From assembly GCF_014196345.1 (NCBI RefSeq), contig NZ_JACIDN010000007.1:186001-250000 (forward strand): 64,000 bases of DNA. The letters are read 5' to 3'. This stretch comes from Methylobacterium brachythecii (GTDB lineage: Bacteria; Pseudomonadota; Alphaproteobacteria; Rhizobiales; Beijerinckiaceae). The notes below the pieces were generated by a model. That model saw only the letters and a list, made by a program, of their open reading frames with translations, did no database searches and was not told where the DNA came from. The position numbers and the translations under genes were made by a program. Of the stretch, positions 25,611-34,001 are shown piece by piece (the first letter of the stretch is position 1; every line of letters begins with the position of its first letter).

Positions 25611-27179
25611 TCAGAAAAAGATCGGCCGCGCGCTGGCATTGTGCTCGACCAGCACAGCACCGGTGGCCGGATCGACCTCCTTCAGAACCGCGTCGTAGCC
25701 CCAAAGATCGGCGAGGTGCTGCAGCACGCGGCGGGCATCGTCCTTCTGCAGGGTGATGCGGTTGAGCGCCTTGTGGTGGACGATGAGGCGGCGGTCCCCT
25801 TCGAGATCGACGTCGACCACCTCGATGTCGGGGTCGAGCCACGCGACGTCGTATTGCCGGGCGAAGGAGCGGCGCATCTTGCGGTAGCCGCGCTCGTCGT
25901 GGATCGCCTCGACGCGCAGGTCCGGCTCGTCGGGATCGTCGACGACGTGGAACAGGCGCATGTCGCGCATGAGCTTCGGCGAGAGGAACTGCGCGATGAA
26001 GCTCTCGTCGCGATAATTTTCCCAGCAATCGCGCAGCACCGCCATGGCGTCGCCCGTTCCGGCGATGTCCGGGAACCAGGCGCGGTCCTCCTCGGTCGGA
26101 TTCTCCACGATGCGTTGGATGTCCTGCATCATCGCGAAGCCCAGCGCGTAGGGATTGTGGCCCCCGAAGCTGCGGTCGTCGAAATTCGGCTGGCGGATGA
26201 CGTTGGTGTGGGAGGTCAGGAACTCGAGATAGGCCGCGTCGCCGATCAGGCCCTTTTCGGAGAGGGCGTTCATGATCCGGTAGTGCACGTAGGTGGCGCA
26301 GCCCTCGTTCATGACCTTGGTCTGGCGCTGCGGGTAGAAGTACTGCGCGACCAGCCGGACGATGCGCAGGATCTCGCGCTGCCAAGGCCGCAGGCGCGGC
26401 GCGACCTTCTCCAGGAAATAGAGGATGTTCTCCTGGGGTAGCTCCAACAGGGCGCGGCGGCGGTCGAGGGCCGCATCGCCCTTTGCGGCATCGGCCTTGG
26501 CCGGAAGCGTGCGCCAGAGGTCGTTGAAGATCTGCTCGCCGTGCTCCTGGCGCTCCCGCTCGCGGCGCTGCTCCGAGGCGAGGTCCGGCCGCTTCTTGCG
26601 CGGATAGCGGTGGACGCCTTGGCTCATCAGGGCATGGGCGGCATCGAGCACCTGCTCCACGGCGGTGTGGCCGTAACGCTCCTCGCAGCGGGTAATATAG
26701 GCCTTGGCGAAGTCGAGATAGTCGAGAATGCCTTCGGCATCTGTCCACTGCCGGAACAGATAGTTGTTCTTGAAGAAGTGGTTATGCCCGAAGGCGGCAT
26801 GCGCGATGACGAGCGTCTGCATCGTCGCCGAGTTCTCCTCCATCACGTAGGAGATGCACGGGTCGGAATTGATGACGATCTCGTAGGCCAGCCCCATATG
26901 GCCGCGCCGGTAGCTCGCCTCCTGCTGGGCGAAGTGCTTGCCGAAGGACCAGTGCTTGTAGAACAGCGGCATGCCGATCGAGGAATACGCGTCGAGCATC
27001 TGCTCGGCGGTGATGATCTCGATCTGGTTCGGATACCAGGACAGCCCGAGCGCCGTGGCCTCGACCTCGCAGGCCTCGTGGATGCGGCGGATGGTGTCGA
27101 AATCCCAGTCGTTGCCCGTGAAGAGCGGCTCGGCCGCCTTGGCGGTGGCCTTGGTGCGAGATTTCAGAGCGGTCGTCAT
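25611..27179 (-). CDS. spoVR: SpoVR family protein (YcgB-like)
   Basis: A 522-residue cytoplasmic protein of the SpoVR/YcgB family. The body starts at NDWDFDTIRRIHEACE and runs without interruption through YKHWSFGKHF, EGCATYVHYRIMNALSEKGL and a C-terminal region ending near HNASARPIFF. In spore formers it affects cortex formation. In proteobacteria it is co-inherited with the PrkA/YeaG kinase and YeaH/DUF444, and is linked to stationary-phase and nitrogen-starvation responses; its biochemical activity is unknown. A strong GGAGGAGA precedes the ATG. It is the last of the three genes, separated from yeaH by 127 bases that include a degenerate repeat. Confidence 0.95.
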   Translation of the reverse strand: MTTALKSRTKATAKAAEPLFTGNDWDFDTIRRIHEACEVEATALGLSWYPNQIEIITAEQMLDAYSSIGMPLFYKHWSFGKHFAQQEASYRRGHMGLAYEIVINSDPCISYVMEENSATMQTLVIAHAAFGHNHFFKNNYLFRQWTDAEGILDYLDFAKAYITRCEERYGHTAVEQVLDAAHALMSQGVHRYPRKKRPDLASEQRRERERQEHGEQIFNDLWRTLPAKADAAKGDAALDRRRALLELPQENILYFLEKVAPRLRPWQREILRIVRLVAQYFYPQRQTKVMNEGCATYVHYRIMNALSEKGLIGDAAYLEFLTSHTNVIRQPNFDDRSFGGHNPYALGFAMMQDIQRIVENPTEEDRAWFPDIAGTGDAMAVLRDCWENYRDESFIAQFLSPKLMRDMRLFHVVDDPDEPDLRVEAIHDERGYRKMRRSFARQYDVAWLDPDIEVVDVDLEGDRRLIVHHKALNRITLQKDDARRVLQHLADLWGYDAVLKEVDPATGAVLVEHNASARPIFF

Positions 27180-27190
27180 GCCATCTCCTC

Positions 27191-27282
27191 CGTCGTGGCG
27201 AGCGGAGCGGAGCCATCCAGAGCCTCACGCGCGACGGTTGGAGCGTTGGCCGTGGATTTCTTCGCTGACGCTCGCAATGACG
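27191..27282. repeat. CGTCATTGCGAGCG-type palindromic repeat, degenerate copy 3
   Basis: It has a diverged left end (CGTCGTGGCGAGCGGAGCGGAGC) and an intact right end (TTCGCTGACGCTCGCAATGACG) compared with the copies at 19313 and 25509. It lies between yeaH and spoVR, inside what is otherwise a co-oriented cluster. Confidence 0.75.
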
Positions 27283-27306
27283 AGCTTGAGCGATGGGCGC
27301 CGAGAC

Positions 27307-28608
27307 TCATACCCCCGCCTCCGCGCGCGCATCCTTCGGGCCGAACAGCTCGCGGAACACGGGGTAGATGTCGCGGCGGTGGTTGACCTTGCGCATGGCG
27401 AGCGGCTCCCCGGCCTTGGCCAGCGCCTCGTAGGTGCGCCACAGCGTGGTGCGATGTTCGACGAAGCCGGCGCGCGGGCCGTTCTCGTCACCGACCTCCA
27501 GATAGGCGAAATGCTGGCAGGCCGGCAGGATGTGGGCGCGCAGCAGCTCCGTTGAGGTCGGGCCGTCCGAAGAGACGTTGTCGCCGTCCGAGGCCTGGGC
27601 CGCGTAGATGTTCCAGTCGTTCGGATCGTAGCGCTCGGTGACGACGCGCTTCATCTCGACGAGCGCCGAGGAGACCAGCGTGCCGCCGGTCTCGCGGGAG
27701 CCGAAGAAGGTCTCTTCATCCACCTCCGTCGCCTTGTCGGTGTGGCGGATGAAGACGATCTCGACGTGCTTGTAGCGACGCGTCAGGAAGATGTGCAGCA
27801 GGATGTAGAACCGCTTGGCGAGGTCCTTCATGTGCTCGGTCATCGAGCCGGACACGTCCATCAGGCAGAACATCACCGCCTGCGCGATCGGGCGCGGATA
27901 GGGCTCGAAGCGGCGGAAGCGCAGGTCGAGCGGGTCGACGTAAGGAATGCGCTTGGAGCGCTCACGGAGCGCTTCGAGCTTGAGGCGAAGCTCCGGCAGG
28001 ATCGGATCGAATTCGCTGACCTCAGCAATCTGCGCTTCGAGCGCCGCGAATTCCTCGAGCTTCGGCCGCTTGAGGGCGATCCGGCGCGACATCGAATTGC
28101 GCAGCGTCCGGGTCAGCGCGAGGTTTGCCGGCGAGCCGCTCACCGTGTACCCGGCCCGGCGCAGCCCTTCCGTCTCGACAATGGAGAGGCGGCGCTTGGC
28201 CAGGTCGGGCAGTTCGAGATCGTCGAGGAAGAGTTCGAGGAACTCGTCGCGGGTCAGCGCGAAGTGGAAGGCATCTTCCGAGTTCTCGCCGCCGTCACCG
28301 CCCTCGCCCGAGCCACCGGCCCCGCCGCCGCCCGGCGGCCGCTCGATGCGGTCGCCTTCGACATAGGTCTTGTTGCCGGGGATGATGTAATCCTGGAGCC
28401 CGGTGCCGGATTGACGGCTGAAGCGCGGCTCGCGCACGCCGTCGGCGGGCACCGAGATCCGGCCGTCTTTGCCAAGGTCCTTGATGTCCTTCTCGCGAGC
28501 GGATTCCCGCACCGCTCGCTGGGCCATGTCCTTGACGCGACGCAGGAAGCGCTGACGGTTCGGGAGGCTCTTGCCCCCGGGATTGAGCCGACGGTCGACG
28601 ATGTGCAT
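27307..28608 (-). CDS. yeaH: YeaH/YhbH family protein (DUF444, VWA-like)
   Basis: A 433-residue cytoplasmic protein of the DUF444 family. The N-terminus MHIVDRRLNPGGKSLPNRQR is characteristic. A Gly/acidic stretch near 95-110 is followed by a von Willebrand A-like domain (from about 240), with the metal-site motif DVSGSMTEHMK, FIRHTDKATEVDEETFF and GGTLVSSALVEM. It is the partner of the PrkA kinase in the yeaG-yeaH operon and is thought to act in the same stress response. It lies 106 bases downstream of prkA in the same orientation. Confidence 0.94.
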   Translation of the reverse strand: MHIVDRRLNPGGKSLPNRQRFLRRVKDMAQRAVRESAREKDIKDLGKDGRISVPADGVREPRFSRQSGTGLQDYIIPGNKTYVEGDRIERPPGGGGAGGSGEGGDGGENSEDAFHFALTRDEFLELFLDDLELPDLAKRRLSIVETEGLRRAGYTVSGSPANLALTRTLRNSMSRRIALKRPKLEEFAALEAQIAEVSEFDPILPELRLKLEALRERSKRIPYVDPLDLRFRRFEPYPRPIAQAVMFCLMDVSGSMTEHMKDLAKRFYILLHIFLTRRYKHVEIVFIRHTDKATEVDEETFFGSRETGGTLVSSALVEMKRVVTERYDPNDWNIYAAQASDGDNVSSDGPTSTELLRAHILPACQHFAYLEVGDENGPRAGFVEHRTTLWRTYEALAKAGEPLAMRKVNHRRDIYPVFRELFGPKDARAEAGV

Positions 28609-28714
28609 CGTGTCTCGCTAAGCGCCTCGTCCTCAAGCCTTTCCGGTGTTCAACCCGGACAACCGACCAAAAGTGCGGCGGCAGTGAAGCAGGGGCGTGG
28701 TGGAGACGCCCGCT

Positions 28715-30667
28715 TCACCCCGCCTGCTTGACCCGCATGTACCATTCCACGAGCCGCCGGACCTGTCGCTCCGTATAGCCCCGCGCCGTCATCCGCTCGA
28801 CGAACTCGCCGTGCTTCTTCTCGGTCTCGCCGTCCTTCTTGGAGCCGAAGGAGATCACCGGCAGCAGCTCTTCCACCTGGCTGAACATGCGCCGCTCGAT
28901 GACCTCGCGCAGCTTCTCGTAGCTCGTCCAGGACGGGTTGTGCCCGCCATGCTGCGCTCTGGAGCGCAGAGCGAACTTCACCACCTCGTTGCGGAAATCC
29001 TTCGGGTTGGCGATGCCCGCCGGCTTCTCGACCTTGGTGAGCTCCTGGTTGAGGAGCTCGCGGTTCAGGAGCTGGCCGGTCTCGGTATCCTTGAAGTCCT
29101 GATCCTCGATCCAGGCATCGGCATAGTCGATGTAGCGATCGAACAGGTTCTGGCCGTAATCGTGATAGCTCTCGAGATAGGCCTTTTGGATCTCGTGACC
29201 GATGAACTCGGCATAGCGCGGCGCGAGTTCGGTCTTGATGAACTCCATGTAGCGCTTCTCGGTCTCCGGAGGCATCTGCTCGCGCCGGATCGCCTGTTCC
29301 AGCACATACATCAGATGGACCGGGTCGGCCGAGACCTCGGTGGTGTCGTGGTTGAAGGTCGCCGCGAGCACCTTGAAGGCGAAGCGGGTCGAGATCCCGT
29401 CCATGCCCTCGTCGACGCCGGCCGTGTCCTTGTATTCCTGCATCGAGCGGGCGCGCGGATCGACCTCACGCAGGCTCTCGCCGTCATAGACGCGCATCTT
29501 CGAAAAGAGGTTCGAGTTGGCGTGCTCGCGAAGGCGCGAGAGCACCGAGAACCGAGACAGCATCTCGAAGGTACCTGGCGCGCAGGCGGCCTCCGACAGT
29601 TCCGAGCGCGAGATCAGCTTCTCGTAGATCTTCTGCTCTTCCTGGACGCGCAGGCAATACGGAACCTTGATGACGTAGATACGGTCGATGAAGGCTTCGT
29701 TGTTCTTGTTGGTCTTGAAGGACTGCCACTCGGATTCGTTCGAGTGCGCCAAGATCACGCCAGTAAAGGGGATCGCGCCGATATTCTCGGTGCCGACGTA
29801 GTTGCCCTCCTGCGTCGCCGTGAGCAGCGGGTGCAGCATCTTGATCGGCGCCTTGAACATCTCGACGAATTCGAGAACGCCCTGGTTCGCCCGGTTGAGG
29901 CCGCCCGAGTAGCTGTAGGCATCCGGGTCGGCCTGGGAGAGCGTCTCCAGCCGGCGGATGTCGACCTTGCCGACGAGAGAGGAGATGTCTTGGTTGTTCT
30001 CGTCGCCCGGCTCGGTCTTGGCGATGGCGATCTGGCGCAGGCGCGACGGGCGCACCTTGATCACCTTGAAGCGCGAGATATCGCCGTCGAACTCGTCGAG
30101 GCGCTTGAGCGCCCAGGGGCTCATCAGGCCGGTGAGGCGGCGGCGCGGGATACCGAAGCGATCCTCCAACTCCTTGCCCATCGTGTCGGGATCGAACAGC
30201 CCGAGCGGGCTCTCGAAGACCGGGGAGACCTCGTCGCCGGCCTTGAGCACGTAGACGGGGTGGACCTCCATTAGCGCCTTGAGCCGCTCGGCGAGGGACG
30301 ACTTGCCGCCGCCGACCGGGCCGAGGAGGTAGAGGATCTGCTTGCGCTCTTCGAGGCCCTGCGCCGCGTGGCGGAAGAACGAGACGATGCGCTCGATCGT
30401 CTCTTCCATGCCGTAGAATTCGGAGAAGGCAGGGTAGACCCGGATGGTTCGGTTCATGAAGACCCGGCCGAGGCGCGAGTCCCGAGCCGTATCCACCATT
30501 TCGGGCTTGCCGATTGCGTCGAGGATACGCTCCGCGGCGCTGGCATACATCAGCGGCTCGTCGCGGCACGCCTCAAGGAATTCGGAGAGGGACATCTCCG
30601 TGTCCCGTCGCGCCTCGTATCCACGGGCAAAGCTCTGGAACAGGTCGCTCGTCGAGTGCGTCGGCAT
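28715..30667 (-). CDS. prkA: PrkA family serine protein kinase (YeaG-like)
   Basis: A 650-residue AAA+-type serine kinase. The N-terminal AAA domain carries a Walker A motif GPVGGGKSS (Lys 122); the C-terminal PrkA kinase-like domain extends to the end (family length about 640-650). RIYVIKVPYCLRVQEEQKIYEKL is typical of YeaG. It phosphorylates or remodels unknown targets in adaptation to nitrogen starvation and stationary phase. It is the first gene of the prkA-yeaH-spoVR cluster. The in-frame ATG at MPTHSTSDLF is taken as start; the conserved part begins near SLSEFLEACRDEPLMYA. No sigma-factor-specific promoter could be recognised upstream. Confidence 0.95.
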   Translation of the reverse strand: MPTHSTSDLFQSFARGYEARRDTEMSLSEFLEACRDEPLMYASAAERILDAIGKPEMVDTARDSRLGRVFMNRTIRVYPAFSEFYGMEETIERIVSFFRHAAQGLEERKQILYLLGPVGGGKSSLAERLKALMEVHPVYVLKAGDEVSPVFESPLGLFDPDTMGKELEDRFGIPRRRLTGLMSPWALKRLDEFDGDISRFKVIKVRPSRLRQIAIAKTEPGDENNQDISSLVGKVDIRRLETLSQADPDAYSYSGGLNRANQGVLEFVEMFKAPIKMLHPLLTATQEGNYVGTENIGAIPFTGVILAHSNESEWQSFKTNKNNEAFIDRIYVIKVPYCLRVQEEQKIYEKLISRSELSEAACAPGTFEMLSRFSVLSRLREHANSNLFSKMRVYDGESLREVDPRARSMQEYKDTAGVDEGMDGISTRFAFKVLAATFNHDTTEVSADPVHLMYVLEQAIRREQMPPETEKRYMEFIKTELAPRYAEFIGHEIQKAYLESYHDYGQNLFDRYIDYADAWIEDQDFKDTETGQLLNRELLNQELTKVEKPAGIANPKDFRNEVVKFALRSRAQHGGHNPSWTSYEKLREVIERRMFSQVEELLPVISFGSKKDGETEKKHGEFVERMTARGYTERQVRRLVEWYMRVKQAG

Positions 30668-30814
30668 TCGGACACCCCCATCAAACTCAAGACAGCTTCA
30701 TCCTGTCCCGGCTTGGATGCAACGGACATTATCGGTTTTGTCGCAGCGCCCACATCACACCGTTCAAGCGTGTGAAACGGGTAACACTATTGCAGGATTG
30801 CAGCAGTTCTCGTG

Positions 30815-30845
30815 CTCGGCCAAGCCCTTTACAGGGTTGGCCGAG
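30815..30845. terminator. strong hairpin between prkA and the upstream small gene
   Basis: The arms CTCGGCCAA and TTGGCCGAG are perfect complements, extended by CCC/GGG around a six-base loop with one bulged G. It lies downstream of the minus-strand gene at 30925-31407 and 148 bases before prkA. There is no T-run on either strand, so it may act as a processing or weak termination signal. Confidence 0.5.
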
Positions 30846-30924
30846 TCGAGCGCGCCTCGCATGGCGCCAGAAGTCTTAGTGCGACGCAATAAGGATGCCG
30901 ACGAAAGGAAGACGGCTCTCCAGG

Positions 30925-31407
30925 TCAGAGATCGGAGAGGTCCTTGTCGTCCTTCTTCTCGTCTTTCTTGGCATCCGATTTCTTGTCGTCCGCCTTCTTG
31001 TCGTCCGTCTTGGCGGCCTCGACCGTGATGCGGATGTCCTGACGTTCGACGACGCCGTCTGCGGTCTTCACGTCGAGCAAGACCTGATCGGTCCCGGTGA
31101 AATCGGCCTTGCTCTTGTAGAACACCGCGGATGCCTGCGCGTCCTTGCTGGGGCAGCGATAGCTCGCGGGCGTCTTCAGCTTGCCGCTCTTGGTCTGGAG
31201 CTGGCCGTTTTTCGGCGCGGTCACGATCTTAATTTCCGGCAGGGGGCCGGTGGAGCAATCCTTCTTGAGATTCGGGCTGACGATCAGCCGCTTGACCTTG
31301 CCGGGGGCGGCGGTCTCGCTGCGGGTCGTCACGGTCTGGGCGTAAGCCGGAGCCGCGCAGGCGAGGCCGGCAGCCAGAGCTGCAGCAAGAAGACGGGCAG
31401 CGATCAT
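30925..31407 (-). CDS. secreted protein with Lys/Asp-rich C-terminal tail, unknown function
   Basis: A 160-residue exported protein. The signal peptide MIAARLLAAALAAGLACAAP ends near AYAQ. A beta-rich middle has two Cys residues (in KKDCSTGPL and SYRCPSKD) that could form a disulfide; VFYKSKADFTGTDQVLLDV resembles Ig-like or cadherin-like repeats, but I cannot assign a family. The last 27 residues are an alternating Lys/Asp tail with repeated DDKK units. A good ribosome binding site (GGAGGAAA) precedes the chosen ATG; an upstream in-frame codon would add 12 unlikely residues. Confidence 0.75.
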   Translation of the reverse strand: MIAARLLAAALAAGLACAAPAYAQTVTTRSETAAPGKVKRLIVSPNLKKDCSTGPLPEIKIVTAPKNGQLQTKSGKLKTPASYRCPSKDAQASAVFYKSKADFTGTDQVLLDVKTADGVVERQDIRITVEAAKTDDKKADDKKSDAKKDEKKDDKDLSDL

Positions 31408-31521
31408 GCGGTTTCCTCCGTGCCCCGCGGCTTGCCGGACCATCCGGAAGACGAGGGGGCCTGTGAGACACGGCCGATGTGGGGACGAGAGGGCGCGGCG
31501 TCGAGGATTCGTAGCCGGACT

Positions 31522-31941
31522 TCAATGCTGCAGGGCAGCAGCGACCGCTCCGGTGACTCGGGCGATCTGCGCGGCGTCGAAATCCTTGCCGAGCGCCGCG
31601 ACGAGATGGCGTTCGATCCGCTCGCGCTCGCCGAGATCGGCGATAGGTGTGACGGGAATATCTTTTTCCGTGAGGTTGCAGGCTTTGCGGATGGTTTCGG
31701 CGGCCTTGAGGAGATGCTCGCGGTCCGCTGGCCCCATGTCCCAGAGCGGGTTGCGCAGGCGGCTGATCACACGCCGTGCATCGCGGTACTCACGGTCGAC
31801 CGTCGTCAGGGCTTCGATCTGGCTGACGAGGAACATCAGCTCCAGCATCTCGGTGGCGGCGTCGGGGGACGCACGCACGATCCGCAGCACGCGGGAGATC
31901 AACTCCTGGGTCGGCGATCTCGGTTGACGCTGCTCGGCCAT
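31522..31941 (-). CDS. conserved-looking protein of unknown function
   Basis: A 139-residue soluble, helix-rich protein that I do not recognise. It starts MAEQRQPRSPTQELISRV and has an even charge distribution with no signal peptide or membrane segment. Codon use is like its neighbours, and no competing frame is better. It lies downstream of the MerR-like gene on the same strand (82 bases apart) and upstream of the secreted protein. Confidence 0.6.
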   Translation of the reverse strand: MAEQRQPRSPTQELISRVLRIVRASPDAATEMLELMFLVSQIEALTTVDREYRDARRVISRLRNPLWDMGPADREHLLKAAETIRKACNLTEKDIPVTPIADLGERERIERHLVAALGKDFDAAQIARVTGAVAAALQH

Positions 31942-32023
31942 GGCGCCTCAACGCCGATCACGCTTCAAAGTTCGCGCTTCGGGGCGGCCAGCGTTCTGTC
32001 GCAGCGGAGAAAGACAGCCGGGG

Positions 32024-32503
32024 TCAGAGGCCGGGACGCAGAGAGGCAAGCGCCTCGCGGCAGGCCCGCAACTCACAAAGGACGTCATGCAGGATGGCAT
32101 CGACGTCGGTCGCCGCCGCGATCACCTCGGGCTCGCCGTCCGTCTCCCGATCCTGGAGCGAGGGCTTGCCCACCTCGGCTTCTCCGCGGCCGATCGCCTG
32201 CACGAAGCGAACGCCGTGGTCCTTTAGGACACGCTGGGCGCCCTTGATGGTGTAGCCGTGCCCATGCAGCAGGCGCTGGATACCCTTGATGAGGTCAATG
32301 TCGTCCGGACGGTAGAAGCGTCGTCCTCCGGCGCGTTTGAGTGGCCGGATCTGCGTGAACCGGCCCTCCCAGAACCGCAGGACGTGTTGATGTACCCCGA
32401 TGTCCTCGGCGACCTCGCTGATCGTGCGAAAGGCGCCGGGCCGCTTCTCGGGCTTCCTGGCCTCGTCATCGGAATCGGACGCGGCGAGCACGGCGAGCGC
32501 CAT
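32024..32503 (-). CDS. MerR family transcriptional regulator
   Basis: A 159-residue regulator. A helix-turn-helix of the MerR type occupies about residues 24-95: FRTISEVAEDIGVHQHVLRFWEGRFTQ, then GGRRFYRPDDIDLIKGIQRLL. There are no Cys pairs for metal sensing in the C-terminal part, which is short and acidic, so the effector is unknown. The gene follows ihfA in the conserved alphaproteobacterial order plsX-fabH-ihfA-merR. Start at MALAVLAASD. Confidence 0.9.
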   Translation of the reverse strand: MALAVLAASDSDDEARKPEKRPGAFRTISEVAEDIGVHQHVLRFWEGRFTQIRPLKRAGGRRFYRPDDIDLIKGIQRLLHGHGYTIKGAQRVLKDHGVRFVQAIGRGEAEVGKPSLQDRETDGEPEVIAAATDVDAILHDVLCELRACREALASLRPGL

Positions 32504-32554
32504 GGCGAGACCCTAACGATTGCGGATGGACGGCTTAACGCGCGGCGGAGGATC

Positions 32555-32872
32555 TCACTCGTCGTCTTCGACGACGCCGTTCAGCCCATTGATGCGGGCC
32601 TTCAGCACGTTCGAAGGCTTGAAAACCATGACCTGACGCGGCTCGATCTCGACCTCGACGCCGGTTTTCGGATTACGGCCGACGCGCTTGCCTTTCGAGC
32701 GCACGAGGAACGAACCGAACGAGGATAGCTTGACGGTCTTACCCTCCGAAAGGGTGTTGCAGATCTCGGCCAAAACCGTCTCGACCAGGGCCGCGGATTC
32801 CGCACGCGACAGGCCGACCTGCTGGTAGACGGCCTCGCTCAAATCGGCGCGTGTGACCGTCTTTCCCGTCAT
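32555..32872 (-). CDS. ihfA: integration host factor subunit alpha
   Basis: A 105-residue DNA-bending protein of the HU/IHF family. MTGKTVTRADLSEAVYQQVGLSR begins the helical dimerisation part; LSSFGSFLVRSKGKRVGRNPKTG and the beta-arm with RNPKTG are the DNA-binding signature. It acts as a heterodimer with IhfB in nucleoid organisation, recombination and transcription control. It lies between fabH and the merR-like gene, all on the minus strand. Confidence 0.96.
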   Translation of the reverse strand: MTGKTVTRADLSEAVYQQVGLSRAESAALVETVLAEICNTLSEGKTVKLSSFGSFLVRSKGKRVGRNPKTGVEVEIEPRQVMVFKPSNVLKARINGLNGVVEDDE

Positions 32873-32995
32873 GCTTCCCCCTCCGAGCGATTCGTCGTTC
32901 GTGGCGTATGTTTATGATCGCTAAGGCTAATCTGCCGGCAGAGCCCGGTCAACCAAGCCGATCGGCTGGCCTGACTCTGGACTGTGGCCGCCGGG

Positions 32996-33973
32996 TCACC
33001 ACCGGATCAGCGCGGCACCCCAGGCGAAGCCACCGCCGATCGCCTCGATCATCACGAGATCCCCGTCGCGGATGCGACCGTCCTTGCGGGCGGCGTCCAG
33101 AGCGAGCGGGATCGAGGCAGCCGAGGTGTTGCCATGCATGTCGACGGTCAACACCACCTTCTCACGTGCGATCCCGAGCTTGTCGGCAGAAGCCTCGATG
33201 ATCCGACGATTGGCCTGGTGGGGCACGAACCAGTCAAGGTCTTCAGCCGTCGTTCCCGATAATGTGAACGCGTCGGCGATCACGTCGGTGACGGAACCGA
33301 CCGCGAAGCGGAAGACCTCCTTGCCCTCCATGCGCAGCTTGCCGACGGTGCCGGTCGAGCCGGGGCCTCCGTCGACATAGAGCTTGGAACGGTGGCGGCC
33401 GTCGGAGCGCAGCCGGCTGGAGAGCACGCCGCGATCGGCCGTGGTGCCCTCGCCCTCGCGGGCTTCCAATACGATCGCGCCGGCGCCGTCGCCGAACAGC
33501 ACGCAGGTGGTGCGGTCCTCCCAATCGACGATCCGCGAGAAGGTCTCGGCGCCGATGATCAGCGCGCGCTTGGCCGCACCGGTCCGGATCAAGCTGTCGG
33601 CGGTGGCGACGGCATAGACAAAGCCGGCGCAGACCGCCTGCTGATCGAAGGCGAAACCCGTTTCGATGCCCAGCGCCGCCTGGATCTGCGTCGCGGTGGA
33701 GGGAAAGGTGTGGTCCGGCGTCGAGGTCGCGCAGATCACGAGATCAATGTCGGCGCCGGACAGCCCGGCATCCGCGAGTGCCGCTTGAGCGGCGCGGGTT
33801 CCAAGCACCGCGGTCGTCTCCTCGGGCGCCGCGATGTGGCGTTGGCGGATGCCGGTGCGCTGGACGATCCACTCGTCGGACGTCTCCATCCGCTCCGAGA
33901 GGTCGGCATTGGTGACGATAGTGGCGGGCAAGTGGGAGCCGCAGCCGACCACCACGGAACGCAGGGTCGTCAT
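32996..33973 (-). CDS. fabH: 3-oxoacyl-[acyl-carrier-protein] synthase III
   Basis: A 325-residue thiolase-fold enzyme that condenses acetyl-CoA with malonyl-ACP to start fatty-acid synthesis. The catalytic triad is visible: Cys 115 in AVCAGFVYA, His in VPHQANRRIIEA and Asn in HGNTSAAS. The start ATG giving MTTLRSVVVG has AAGAAGGA upstream and gives the usual family length. An upstream in-frame codon would add nine residues. It follows plsX by 28 bases. Confidence 0.96.
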   Translation of the reverse strand: MTTLRSVVVGCGSHLPATIVTNADLSERMETSDEWIVQRTGIRQRHIAAPEETTAVLGTRAAQAALADAGLSGADIDLVICATSTPDHTFPSTATQIQAALGIETGFAFDQQAVCAGFVYAVATADSLIRTGAAKRALIIGAETFSRIVDWEDRTTCVLFGDGAGAIVLEAREGEGTTADRGVLSSRLRSDGRHRSKLYVDGGPGSTGTVGKLRMEGKEVFRFAVGSVTDVIADAFTLSGTTAEDLDWFVPHQANRRIIEASADKLGIAREKVVLTVDMHGNTSAASIPLALDAARKDGRIRDGDLVMIEAIGGGFAWGAALIRW

Positions 33974-34001
33974 CGCGTCGGTCCTTCTTGCCGTGAGCAC
34001 G

